Source of the DNA: Stichopus chloronotus
Taxonomy: Eukaryota > Echinodermata > Holothuroidea > Aspidochirotida > Stichopodidae
Length of the DNA stretch: 64,000 nucleotides
Reading direction: 5' to 3'
Assembly (NCBI GenBank): GCA_021234535.1
Contig: SFZH01000008.1
Location: 19,135,358-19,199,357, forward strand
A program made the translations under genes and the position numbers. This document shows, in pieces, positions 1-12,400 of the stretch; the first letter of the stretch is position 1; every line of letters starts with the position of its first letter. Under the pieces are notes generated by a model, which worked only from the letters and a program-made list of their open reading frames with translations, ran no database searches and was not told the DNA's origin.

Positions 1-199
1 TTGTATAAATGCTTAGTTTATTGATTAAAATTGTGTGATTGAAGGTGTCCAACGCTTTGGCCTTGGGTAGGTCGAGAAACACACCAATACATGTCTCACT
101 GTTATCAAGATTAAAATACAAATTGTCGAAAGCATCTGCAAGAGCAAGTTCAGTAGAATGCTCTGGGCGAAACCCATATTGTTCATTACACAATATATT

Positions 200-207
200 A
201 CAATTAT
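200..207. repeat. Target-site duplication, left copy (ACAATTAT)
   Basis: Eight-base direct repeat matching 825-832 exactly. It defines the left edge of the 208-824 element. Confidence 0.8.
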
Positions 208-430
208 GGTACTAATTTAGAATCCGTACCAATCGGACAAGGTATCAGATAACTAAAAGAGTTTGCATAGCGTCTATGTTTTATTTTCCTTTTTTTTTTC
301 TTATGCTAGTTTTTTTTATATCTTTTTTAGATTTCCGAAATCACCGATATTTTGTGCAATGATCAACATGTAGTGACACCTGTGGAAGAAGTGATAGATT
401 ATTGCTGAAAGAGAAGTATAGATTAGAGAA

Positions 431-515
431 GGATTCAAACCTAGAATATCACGATTAAAACTGATGCATCATAAGTCTTACGCATAACCCACTACGCTGC
501 GAGAGCGGTTGTGGT
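431..515 (-). repeat. tRNA-like (SINE-head) segment
   Basis: Read on the minus strand, this has an A-box-like TAGTGGGTTATG followed about 45 bases later by GGTTTGAATCC, a near-perfect pol III B box. It does not fold as a full tRNA with clear stems, so it looks like a tRNA-derived SINE head or a decayed tRNA pseudogene carried in the hAT-like element. Confidence 0.5.
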
Positions 516-611
516 GGTTGAGTGTTCGAAAATGCGTACAATTCACGAACGCATAATCCAACATAGTCATATAACATTACATATATATTCATATACTATA
601 AATAAGTATCA

Positions 612-663
612 ATCCCCTAACCCTATCCCCTAACCCTATCCCCTAACCCTATCCCCTAACCCT
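612..663. repeat. Telomere-like 13-bp tandem repeat
   Basis: Four perfect copies of ATCCCCTAACCCT. Each unit contains CCCTAA, the complement of the metazoan telomere repeat TTAGGG. The array is internal to the 208-824 element and stops abruptly. Confidence 0.9.
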
Positions 664-824
664 GAATCATGACGCCTAACCCGATCCCCAGCCCTGTTTA
701 CGTACCGACGCTAGTTAGGCAATCCATCCATCATTCACTATTCAAGGATAGCAGTGGACCGAATCGAACAATCAAATCGAAGCTAGCAAGCACGTTCATA
801 TGGTACGGATTCTAAAGTTGCGCC

Positions 825-832
825 ACAATTAT
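825..832. repeat. Target-site duplication, right copy (ACAATTAT)
   Basis: Eight-base direct repeat matching 200-207 exactly. It defines the right edge of the 208-824 element. Confidence 0.8.
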
Positions 833-1160
833 TTAGAAAGTTTACAGTACGGTTAAACATGAGTTGTTTAAGGATTTTGGAAAAGCAAGATAGAACAGAA
901 ATTGGTCGAAAATTTTCATATTTCTCTAGGTCACCCTTCTTAAGAATGGGAATAACTTTTGCAGTTTTCACTTTACTAGGAAATACACCTGTACTGAGAG
1001 AGGTATTACAAATATGCGTAAGAGGGTTGACGATAAACGGTAAAACTTGCCTGATAATACCTGGCTTGAAATCATATATCCCGCTGCTTTGTTTCAAACA
1101 ATCGGTCCCAATTTTAAAGATTTCACCTTCACTCGTCGGGTATGTAAATATAGGGCAGAT

Positions 1161-2236
1161 TGAGTAATGACTTCGATATCTTCATAGAGGTTGTGCGACC
1201 CATTGTTCGTGATCCTGTTTGCAAGAGACTTTAGGTAGCATTTCTCATTACAGTCATTACTGTAGGTCTAACTTCGGTTTAGGCCTAGCGTATGCATTGT
1301 GCATAGGCCTGCCCTAACGTTAGGAGTGGGACTAACTTAGGAAATAGGAATTAGGATTAGCAGGACGGCCTGGGCCAAATTTAACTTGAAGATACAGTAG
1401 CTTGTGCCGAAAGTGACTTTTTTAGCATTTGTATTACTTTTCTACAAAATAAGACATGCATTTTCGTCATTACCGTCTTCTGTACAGCAATCTGACGTCC
1501 ACTAACGTATGACTATGAGACTTTTCGAGAGCACTGGCCTGGTCACGCATTGACTAGTTTAGTATTCGTCGTAATCGTACAGTACTACAGTACTATCACA
1601 CTAATGCTTCATTCAGTTGCGTAGGCTAACTTACTTCCGTGCAAAACATAGGACACAAATTTACAAACATTGTTTAGATTGGCCAGATCGAAGTCCTGGG
1701 TATGGCTGAAATTCGATGACTCAATCGGCCAGATGTTAATAAAAAGCTGGTTCATGCCCAAAACACACAGGGTTTACGACCAATAAAAGTAAACCAATTC
1801 TTCTTCACCTGCGCACAGCTCTGCCGATAGGTTGTAAATGGTCAGAACGGACAATGTTCTCATAACAAAAAGACCCTGAAAGAGCAGACATCCCAACGTG
1901 GACAGCGTAAGAAATTCTCTTTTCTTTTTTTTTTAATAAAACTGTTTATTGGGATGCGGATCGCAGAACTTGACCTCATGCGGAACAGATTCTCATTCAT
2001 TGCGAATTCTTTCCGCGTTCCGCGCGCGACCTGATGACCATGCATGTTGCCACCATGTGAACCTTCCAAGAGAGTTCCTCGCTTTTTTAAGGATTTCACA
2101 AACTATTTTTTTTCTCTAAATCGGGTCTCCTGGCCTCCACACCCCCCCCCCCCAAAAAAAAGTCCTGGGAATACGGGCCTGTATTTGCACTTGTTCAAAA
2201 TTAAAATTGGAGACAAGCAGTTGCCCATTACCTATT
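1161..2236. other. No gene recognised
   Basis: No exon-like open frame with splice sites or family similarity was seen. It contains low-complexity stretches (poly-T at about 1921-1935, C/A homopolymers at about 2144-2162) and TAGGCCTA-type words near 1280-1310. Confidence 0.5.
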
Positions 2237-2469
2237 GTAATAGTTTCCAACCTTTTCCACATAACCCCCCCCCCCCCCGTAACTCCCCCCGACATTATCA
2301 CTAAAAATTTAAAAAAAAATTATTATGTAATGTGGTATCTCATCTTTATTGTATTCCTTTTTCTTTTTTAATGCCTATATTTTCCGCTCAAATTTCCTTT
2401 CGCCCCTTGTGTTACTGAACCCCCCCCCCCTCATCGGGGACCGTACCCTCCCCTTGGAAACCACTGATT
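2237..2469. mobile_element. Decayed hAT-like MITE
   Basis: The left end reads TAGTTTCCAACCTTTTCCAC and the right end CCCCTTGGAAACCACTG, whose reverse complement begins CAGTGGTTTCCAAGGGG. Such ends (CAGTGGTTTCCAA-like with C-rich interiors) are typical of old hAT-derived non-autonomous elements. I see no clear 8-bp target duplication, so the exact edges are uncertain. Confidence 0.5.
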
Positions 2470-5400
2470 TAATACAACGAAGCGATGCAAGGCCCATGAT
2501 TGAATTTCTTTAGTTGAAACGCCCCGGTAAACATGAGCTTGTTGCATGCAAACATATTTATTCAACTTTTTAAAGGGTCTCATTGAGTTGATATCAATAA
2601 GTTTGTGAGGACTTTGAATGGTGCAGTCACATGACAATACTTACAATTAGCATAGTTCCCCAAGTTGCACCTCCAGAAGTTATGAAAATTGTCAAATCTT
2701 TTGAATTTTTATCCTGACTTGTACCGGTTGAGTTCATATGAATTGGTACAGAGTGTGAAGAGTGTCTGGTCACGATTTTTCAAAAACAAAATTGAGTCGG
2801 AAATTACCCAGTCATTAATGTTCCTGTGTATGTGACGTATGGATATCCTCTTAGTTTGACCATTTGTCATTAGCATACGTGAAAAAAACTAGACAGGTGT
2901 AGGACAATTTAGTGAATTTTACGAAGCAACTCAATGAGCCTCTTTAAAAGAAAGCAAAATTGACCTTCTTTGATGAGTGATATGGCCAACTCGATCTTAC
3001 TCGATCCGCAAGGGGTATTTATTGGGCACGCGGATACTTTCCATGTTTCGCGTTCCCACCTTTGGAGATGAATGAAGGCCCTCGATTGGAGGTGACCATA
3101 AGGTCCTACGGGCTAATATCGTGAGGAAGTCTAAAAAGCATCAATGATTGCGGCAAAGGGAAAATATTTCATGTAAGGAAAAATTCACTTTCAGTCACCT
3201 CTTTAGGTCACTTCCATCTTATCCTAAGTTGGTTCTCTGTTTTGAGGGCGATATTTGAAAACAACTAAATGATTTAAGACACTGGATAAGAGTATGTGGT
3301 GAGGATGGAGATGGAGATGCAAGACGGACGACATGCAGCACTCCAGCTGACCCCTCCCCATGCCGTTGCATGTCTACTGTAAGCATGAATGATGATCCCG
3401 ACCTCTTAACGTAGATGTAGAATGATATATCCCATCAGGGACCAATTCCAGAGTTGGATTTTTGGATAGGCCTAATGGTGCAGTAAATTCACACATTGTG
3501 GGAGAGTACGTGCATATGTCTTCAATCTGAAGAATTTACATAAATCAGTGCTCTCAATATGGTAACGTATTTCTGTACCAACTCAGTGACGAGAAGAGCA
3601 ACAGTGAGATTTCTGTGATAGAATGTTACAGACACAATTGATCAATTTTGAAAATTCTTGAGTGCACGTGCACACGTACCCACCCCCCCCCCCTCCCGGT
3701 TCACTGCCTGTAAGTTAAATTCAAAGTTGGTGGATCTCGAAACGAATGACTATGGAAAGATAAACACATGATTATAACAGTATGTTATAGCAGTGTAATT
3801 AATAAATTAATCGTCGGTAGGTTGCGTGTCGGCACTTTAATCTTTTGTTACAGCTATCATCGTCGATATACTCAAGCGTCCCATGCTTCTAGAAACACTC
3901 CCATGGTACCACGAGAAGCCATGTTCAAAACAAGCTTTGGTCACTCATCATTTATTTAATTTACGATCAACGGAAGCGCCCCTTTCTTGTTAGCCCCACC
4001 TGTTATGATGACCAAATCAGACCAATCCTATTAAATTCATTCTGGTCTACCCAACTTCTTTTCATAACTTAGTTTTGCATGTTTACAGTCCAAGTTTGTG
4101 AAACACTCATCTGCTAATAGTCTACCAATTGAACCTTTCTCACAATTTTCAATTTCGAAATTTATTTTAGGTACGTAGTGTTTCACAAAGTATACTTCTA
4201 CAAGTAAGTGGTACACTTATGCATAGATAAACATGAAGTTCACTATAGATAAACACAGGAAAGTGTATTACAGCTAGTAGTGATCATACTAGAAATCGCC
4301 CCCCCCCCCCAAAAAAAAAAAAGAAGAAATAATCAATCAAATAACAAACAAACTGCTGGCAATACAATAAAGAAAAAAGGGAGAGGGTGGTCACTTAGAA
4401 CATATATGAAGTCAATTAAATATAATTGTTGAGAATCTCTTCTTAAGTTTACTTAAAAAGACTTTAGAGACTCAGTAGATTTTAACAGTTTGAGAGAATA
4501 ACTGCCATAGGTTATAGCAATAATTGTTAAGAAGCAGAATTACTATATTGATTGTTATGATGAGTTTCTTTAAATAAATTGCTGTTACGAGTATTGATGG
4601 AGTAATTACGAGCATAACGTAAATGCAGCATAAATACGTTTTTTCAAGTCAATGTATGGGGGGGGGGGGGTCAAAGTATGGTTCGAATGGAACACCCATT
4701 TCAAATAGCTCCAACCCCCAACCCTCCTGTGGAGCTGCACTGATACTTGTATCCGTCAGCAGTGACCGTTTTATCGAATAGCCCGTTTTACGCGCAGGAG
4801 TTCATAAGGTTCTTTGCAATTTTTCAGAGTCACGTCACTGACGTACGTCCTCATATATACAGACTACTACGCGTCCAAATTAAGTCTTAAATATTCAGTG
4901 AAGCACAGGAACAAATGTAGATCAATAACCATGACGTGACTATTAAAACTTGGTGTTAAATTTACCCGTTGCTTTTGTGAAACGGAAACGCAGGTTAAAG
5001 CCAATCAACAACGTCCTATAGTCTAAACTGTCTCTTAAGGAAGACTAAGATCAATCGCTGTTTACAAGCAGACCTCAAAGTCAAATCAATGTACGTGTTC
5101 TAAGTCATTTTAATTAAGCGAGGGACTTGAGTAGTTAAAGGTGTAGTCTGCCGAATAAATATCACAAGTCTCCACCATACGACGTCTTTGTAGAGGAAAC
5201 ACGGTGCTAGGATTGGTAGGTTTAGCTCTGAAAGTTTTGCTGTGGCGAAGGATTATACAAGGAAGTGACAGAAACGACCCCAGCAGCATCTTTTTTCGTG
5301 GAGGGAGGGGAGGCTCAAGTATATGTAAGGGCGCCTGCGGAACTTGTGAAGGCGATTCCTGACAATCCAGGGTGTTTTGATCCAAATCTGTTGGAGTACG

Positions 5401-6285
5401 TCCGGTGCCAACTGGTGGTGGCGCTCGGCTTCGGTTATCTGCCCACAATTGTGGCTATCATGTAGGTAATGAAATTTGAAACTCGCCCCTCAACGCCAAT
5501 GGAGGATGCAAGCAGGCCACCACTGCCAGAAACTGCAGGTTTGTGAGAGAATATTACACACTTAACTTATATGAGTCTTTATTATGGACTTTTTAACGTT
5601 TGGTTTCTGAGGAAATGTGCACAGGTGAAAGTATAATTTTTTTTCACCATCTCTTGGTTTAATTCTGTTCTTTATTTGAAAATACTATCATCTAGAGTAG
5701 ATAGCAAGGACCAACTCATACTAATCGATGGGCACGTTGTCCCTTTAAGTACATCTGTATAATTGTCGGTGTTCTGTCCTTGTATATAATTCTTCAGCGG
5801 AAGAGCTTATTCTGAATCCATACGTCAGTGAAAGGGAAAGCTGTATGCAACCAGTTCAAACGAATTAAGACAAATCTGCAAGTACGTATACATCACTCCA
5901 GTCATGGAAAAGAAACTGGAAACATTTTGATTACTTTTGTGTTTACTTAGATTGCAGTGTTGTTTTGCTGTTTCTCCGGCTGGAATGAACACGCCATCCT
6001 TCAACTACAATGCCGAAGTTGGCAATTAAAACCTTTCTCCCGGTCTCTCCTCCTCGCTAGTAAGTGGATTCCTTAAAAAGCCTGCATTGTCTTTGACAAA
6101 ATTTTAGTTGCAAGAATCTGGCAAATGTAAAAAAGACCTTTTATTTGAAATTTTTAAACTGATATCTCAATTGCGCAAATCCGAGGTGATTCCTGATTCC
6201 TGAAGCCCAGTTACCACGCTCTATTTGTAATTCTGTGCAAATTTAAATTACGTTTAATTATAGAGAGTAAAAAACAAAGTCAGCT
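2470..6285. other. No gene recognised; upstream region of the monooxygenase gene
   Basis: Several poly-C runs (near 3684, 4300 and a poly-G run near 4660) and no convincing coding exon. Positions 5395-5440 resemble part of the hAT-like MITE at 17078-17118 and may be a divergent fragment of the same repeat family. No clear TATA box was seen before the ATG at 6286. Confidence 0.4.
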
Positions 6286-9200
6286 ATGAAGTCAGCATTA
6301 ACTTCGCATCTCTTTTGGATATTCATGGTACTCCCGGTTTTCTCTTCCGTGCTGTTCAGTAATGACGTTTCCCAGAGATCGTCCAAGGCAAAACATGGGT
6401 TCAAATCATCTCACTCGTTGAAGACGGCTGGTGAAGGAGATTCCTTAGATTCGACATTTCCGTTCTATGCTACTTTTTCTTTGGTACGGGGGAACGTGGT
6501 CCTATACTGGAATGTAAACGAAAATGAATTAATTTCTTTCAAAATACTAGCCAAAGTAACGGAAAAAATGAGACGCCGTGGATTCATTGGGTTGGGTTTT
6601 TCTCCTCTTGGTAAGGAAACGGAGGCAGATGTCGTCGTGGTAACGTGGGCAGAAGATGAACCTGTTATTGTGCGGGTAAGTATACAGTTACTCACAATGT
6701 AACCTCTTACTATAAGTAAAATAGTACATTTCTATTACATTTCGAAATGATGTATCTGAATTGTTGAAGGCCTATATTGGCACACACACACATATACACT
6801 CACACATATATATGTATACATATGGCTTTATGTTATGTATACATATATAAGTTTATATTAACATTTATTTCAGTCTCATTTGAAAAAAGCTTTCACAAAG
6901 TGATAATTACGACGGAGTATAAGAGGCCGAGGAGTTTCCATCAGAAGTACGGCGAAGCTTGTGGCATATCCTCTACAAATAGATAAACAGCTGCATTGCA
7001 GAATGAATAACATTTGTAAATATAAAAACAAGACAAAATAAATAAAGGCTGTAAATAAATAAATAAATAAATAAATAAATACACTCTTAAATGAGTAACC
7101 GAGGTTGATCTCTGTACAGGATTAAATCTGAAAAGATTTAGTAACGGTTTATGATTACCTAGGTTTTGCTAACAATTCAGCCAAATGGATGCTTTGAATG
7201 AAAGTTTGCTCAATCTTGACCAGATTGTGTCGATTGGAGGACGAATGAAAAAACTACAAAAGTTCTACAAATGACTGATCGTCTGGGAGACGAATTTTCC
7301 CTGCCCTATTCGTCTTGATTTCTCGAAACAGTCATTATTCTCTTTTACCTTTTATTGTTCTACAATATTTCAAATTTCTCCACATAGGATGCTTTTACCG
7401 ATGAGCAATGGAATTCTTTTTCTGGACAATGTTTGTAACTACCGGATGGAAAAGTCAGATGTCATAGAAGAGAATGGGGACGTCCTCGTGGAGGTCATTT
7501 TAAAACGAGACTTGGATACCAAAGATTCAGAAGATTACAAAATTGAAGTAAGTCAGTCGTTATGAATATTCATTGCCACATTAGTTAGTAGGTATTGTTA
7601 TAATGGGTTGTTTTCATTGCGTTGCCTTAGTTTCAATGCAATGTTCAAGCCTCTATTGTTATTTTTTTAATGAATTGCTTTTTCCTGCATTCCTATAAAT
7701 TTGACTTTGCGGTAGGTGCTTTGAAATGTCTATAGTTGCCATTCCGCATAGGTCACTGCTTTCCTACGATACGGAAAAAGAATAGTAGTACACTAAATAA
7801 ATCTATGAAAACTTTACATTAAGTTCTCTGTGAAACAAAATATTTCACAGGACATATATGCGACCATCAACATATATTTTTTAATTTATATTTTTGTTCA
7901 TCTTTATTGAACAGGGTTGGTTGATGATGTAAGTTGTAAAATTAACTTATAAAATAAAGTTGTCAAATAGTCAACATGATTGTGAGGGGGCACACGTGGT
8001 GGTTGCCTTCAAGATCGTGACTACAGTAGACGTGACTTGACGAACATATTTTGAAGTGTTGACCGCATTAATATAGTTAAGAAAGTTGAAAATAGCTTCA
8101 TCTTCAATTAAAATTTATCAAATATTGACCATTTCACAAACAAATTTTCTGTTTTACAATTGCATCTTGAATAAACCTACCGTATAAGCCAAATATGATT
8201 TTTCAAATTAATGGAATATTTTTCTTCGTTTGATCTTTTACCTTTTTCAGTGGGGCACAACTCGAACATTCGTTGTTCTAGAACATGAAATGCCACAGTT
8301 TCACTCAAAACTTCGGTTCGAAGAGTTGGACTATCTCGAGAAACCCTTGTCGATGATAAAAAGTAACAAGTACAACTTCGAACCGAACCTCCCAAGAGAT
8401 ACTAAGGAAATGGAATTTACCGTAAATAGTGTAAGTGTAAAAATAAACTTTTTTTTATTCATATTGTATGAAATTACCGAGCCTGCACAAACCACTTACA
8501 GTTGTGAGTAAGTTCAACATGACCTACTGATAATCATGACGTCCGTCTGCAAGTGCATTCTGAAAATATGTTATTTAAGTCGAACCAAATTGGACATTTG
8601 TCAAGAAAGGGCACCGTTTTTAGAATTTGAGGGACAAAAACCGCTTTAGTCTAGAATTAGTTTAGTTTAAAATGATACAATTAACAGTTGTTATTTTTTC
8701 TTTTGATCACTTTCCGGTTTACTTCAGGTACGTATTCCTGCTGATCCTACAACATATTGGTGTCAAACGTTCCAAACAGATCTTCAACAGAAAGTCCACG
8801 GAATAAAAGTATGTAATCTTCCGCCTACGTACACGACTGTTCCTTATCATTTTATTTTGGATTAAGGCCTATTTTAGTTTTTCTTTTTGTTCCCTTGTCA
8901 CTTTACGTTGCCTTTTTTATCTTTTATATGACAACAGAGATGGACTTCGGCGTGGGCAGAATTGTGAGATGTTATACTGTATAGAGTATGTTACTCCTAA
9001 CACTAACGTGACCAATGTTCTGCGTATGCGTAAAACGATCAATGGATCTCCTTTGTTATTACACTGAGAAAATAGGAAACATGCAGAACAAAAAATCTAT
9101 CTATCTATCTATCTATCTATCTATTTATCATCTATCTATGTATCATCTATCTATCTGTCTATCTGTCTATCTGTCTATCTCTCTATCTGTCTATCTGTCT

Positions 9201-9369
9201 ATCTGTCTATCTGTCTATCTGTCTATCTGTCTATCTGTCTATCTGTCTGTCTATCTCTCTATCTCTCTATCTGTCTATCTCTCTATCTCTCTATCTCTCT
9301 ATCTGTCTATCTGTCTATCTGTCTATCTATCTGTCTGTCTGTCTATCTGTCTGTCTGTCTATCTATCTA

Positions 9370-9462
<93 letters not shown>

Positions 9463-12400
9463 AGATGTTACGAACTCTTGAAAGTGCCGCTCAGATAAGA
9501 ATATCATTACTTCGTAACTTGACAATTTTTAATACATAATGTAGCAGATACGCAAGAAACCTATGGAGTTCATTTGGAGTGGGGAGCTTAAAGTGGTTAA
9601 AACTGTTTTCCTCCCGCTTGCAAGTGACTTGCGCCACTGAACTCTTGTGAATGGTTATAGCTTAAGGGGCCCACATTATTTCATGTCCCAAACCCACCAT
9701 GGTAAATCCTTGTCTGTCCAGTACCTAAGGGAGTGTTTTCAAACACACACCACATGTTCCTAATATTATGCAACATCTCCTAATCACAGTACGAGTCCTT
9801 GATATCTCCTGGTAACGAGATGATTGTTCATCACATGGAGTTATACCATTGCGAGGTACCCCCGGAGACACCCCTTCCTTGGTACAGAGGACCATGTCCG
9901 CATAAACCCAAACAACTCGGAGTTTGCTCGAAAGTGGTGGCAGCGTGGGCGATGGGAGCAGAGGTGAGTTTACGTGGAATGCAATGGTATAAATACAAAT
10001 TTTGAGATAGATTTGAGTTTTGACAGAAACAGCTTTATTTAGAAATTCATTTAGGTCGATGAATCACTTTGGTAGAAACAAACGGATGTTACCAATTAAT
10101 TTTAAGGAATGTTGACATCTGAGCAAGAGAGTGAGAAAGAATGAGAGAGAGACGGAGGTGGGGGTGGGGTGGAGAGAGAGAGGTGGTGGGGGAGAGAGTG
10201 ACTGAGTTAATTCTTTCACAGTGTCATGTATGATCAATCCTTCATTTTGTTTTTTCCCGAAGAAATCACTTCCCGATAAGTTAGCTCTCAAGTAAATTCA
10301 GTCACCAAAATGTCGGTGAAAATCATAGACAAGCTTTTCCTCCCGCCAAAGAATATAAGCACTACACTCTTCGAAAAAAAAATGTGAATTTCGTGTTCTT
10401 TTCCGAGAAGGTCCAAGTGATATATCATACCATGGAGCCATCAGTAGCTCCATCGTCACATGGACGCATCTCGTTAATTTTGGGGGAAAAAATGTCCCGA
10501 TTCGTGATAAATTCGTAGCTTAGTGCAGTATTGATATTGCCCGTCGTGAGCACTATTGGTGCCCACACATGTGATGAGAACGCATGGCGAAGTTACGTGA
10601 ATGATAAGTTGTTCTATTTTTCTTTGCCTAGTGCAACGTCAATAAACCATATACCGTATCCATGTTCCCATAATTACTTTGATGGTTGATGAATGGAACA
10701 GCCTCCACCAGGCTATGGTACTTTCCAGTATTTTAATGGTATTTTCCAGTATTTTAAATGGTGTTTAATGATGTAGTATATAGGACTCTAGGAGGATGAC
10801 GTACAACTTACATTATGCATTTGGCATTTTCTTATTCCAAGTCGGGTATAAACATATCCCCTGAACAGATTTGTGGTGAAATATTTCCAAATTAAAAACC
10901 TGGATTATTGACCCATAAACTTGGATCATCAACTGCATCATGGTAATCCTTGATCATCGAGTAAGCCAGGTTTATAATAATACTTGTGATAAACTAGATT
11001 TTAACGGCCTTTTCTGCCATTATTCCCTGGATTCTCAGAAGCGTGTCCCGTGGCATTATCTAGGTTTTTCGACCTTTATACCGGGCTTGTGTCGATGTGT
11101 CGAAAAATCCGCGATTAGCGACAGGTAAAGCTGGATTATGAGTTATGCGGTCTTGACTTTCTACGTAGTGCCCATTAGGCTTGCCATAACCGTCTGCGCT
11201 GTATTTCGTAAGAGGGGAATCACCTATGTTGACAACGTCGTGCTCAACAAAAACGCCACATCTCGGTCGGTGGTTATTATACCGGCTACACGGAGAAAGG
11301 GCGTTGTGTTAAAGAACATCATATGTTATGTGGTTATTATCGACGCCTTGTCGCTGCAATGTAGTTTTCAAACTGATCAACTGGTTGCGTGGAAAAATAT
11401 CTCTTGAATCTGCACGTTGCACAGGGAGAAATAAGGAGTTCCGTGGAGGTAAGCAATGAGGTTTTTTTTTCACACCCCTCTGGTGACATGTGGGGGCAGT
11501 ACGTTGCCCACTTACTTGTTTGATAGTCATAATCATATTCATTGCCAATGCAGCTTAGGTTGTTTATTTGGAAGTAACAGTGGGTAATTTTTACACAGAT
11601 GTCACGTACAAAGTTGATTGGCTTATGAAATGCTAATTAAAAGGAAATTTGGAAGGTGTCTATATGGCAAATGGTGCAATATGTGGTCAAAATTTACCTT
11701 TTAAAGTTTTGTATTTTAACCAGTCATCACAGTTTAAGGTTTTATCATTTTGAAAAAGTGGAAGGAACATTTCTGAGATTCCCCCTCTTCCAAAACGTGA
11801 GGGGGGACGTGTTCCCACCCCCCCCCCCGTCCGCAATGGTTCTCGCACATGATTAATATAATTTAAATATACAGACCTGACTACTCTTCAATGACCGTTC
11901 AAGCGTTAGCGTCTTTGAAAATGTGAATGGAAACAAGTCAGCTAAATTGCAAGGCTTAGATCATTCAAGTAGGCTAGTTTATTGTATACACATGACGTAT
12001 GTGACTGTCAATATTATCATCTGAATATTCAGCTTATTGTGCATGGACAGTTAGCTATAATTCTCTTCAACGTGTGTTGATTTCAAAAGAAGGTGAATCT
12101 CATTTTCTTACTCCAAATCTGCCAGTAATACGCTGTATTGGTTAGTCTGTTTGACGTTACAACTCACTAAAGGATGGATTTACTTAGACCAAATGTCGAC
12201 TCTATCTTGTGCAAAAGGGTTACGATATCACTGAACGATTAGACCCATACAATACTGTTGACATAGCTTACAACCTGCTCAATCGATAGCAACTTGAACA
12301 TTAACCTTCTGCACTGGATAAATGTTGATTTTTCATGTTTGTTGCAGATATACCTAAAACATACTTGTATTAAGAATGGCAAACCAAGAAAGCTCTCAAC

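Larger units (their letters stand above)
208..824. mobile_element. 617-bp non-autonomous hAT-like element (MITE) inside the RT fragment
   Basis: The insertion is flanked by the perfect 8-bp direct repeat ACAATTAT (200-207 and 825-832). Both ends begin with GG, and the outer 24 bases form an imperfect terminal inverted repeat whose inner 16 bases (TTTAGAATCCGTACCA) are identical. Removing the element and one duplication restores the RT reading frame across the junction. An 8-bp duplication is characteristic of hAT transposons. No transposase ORF is present, so it must have been mobilised in trans. The interior holds a tRNA-like segment and a telomere-like 13-mer array, listed separately. Confidence 0.8.
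1..1160 (-). mobile_element. Non-LTR retrotransposon reverse-transcriptase fragment, interrupted
   Basis: On the minus strand, about 833-1160 encodes the N-terminal part of a LINE-type reverse transcriptase. Visible motifs are a YDFKPG-like segment, then FPSKVKTAKVIPILKKGD and NFRPISVLSCFSKILK. The frame breaks at 208-824, where a separate element is inserted, and resumes at about 1-199 with EQYGFRPEHST and a FLDL(P)KA..D segment that matches the first catalytic aspartate region. The YxDD motif would lie before base 1. Family knowledge: this order is typical of Jockey/CR1/RTE-like elements; I cannot assign the clade. The fragment is interrupted and has no visible endonuclease, so it is a dead copy. 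Confidence 0.8.

Noticed and set aside
2044..2304. Proline/histidine-rich frames on both strands
   Set aside because: Product of poly-C tracts in a decayed repeat.
5110..5465. Overlapping open frames on both strands (112 and 66 codons)
   Set aside because: No domain, no splice context; part resembles the hAT-like MITE, so probably repeat DNA.
9015..9464. 149-codon open frame rich in Ser, Leu, Tyr and Ile
   Set aside because: It is the translation of a CTAT/CTGT microsatellite, which has no stop in any frame.
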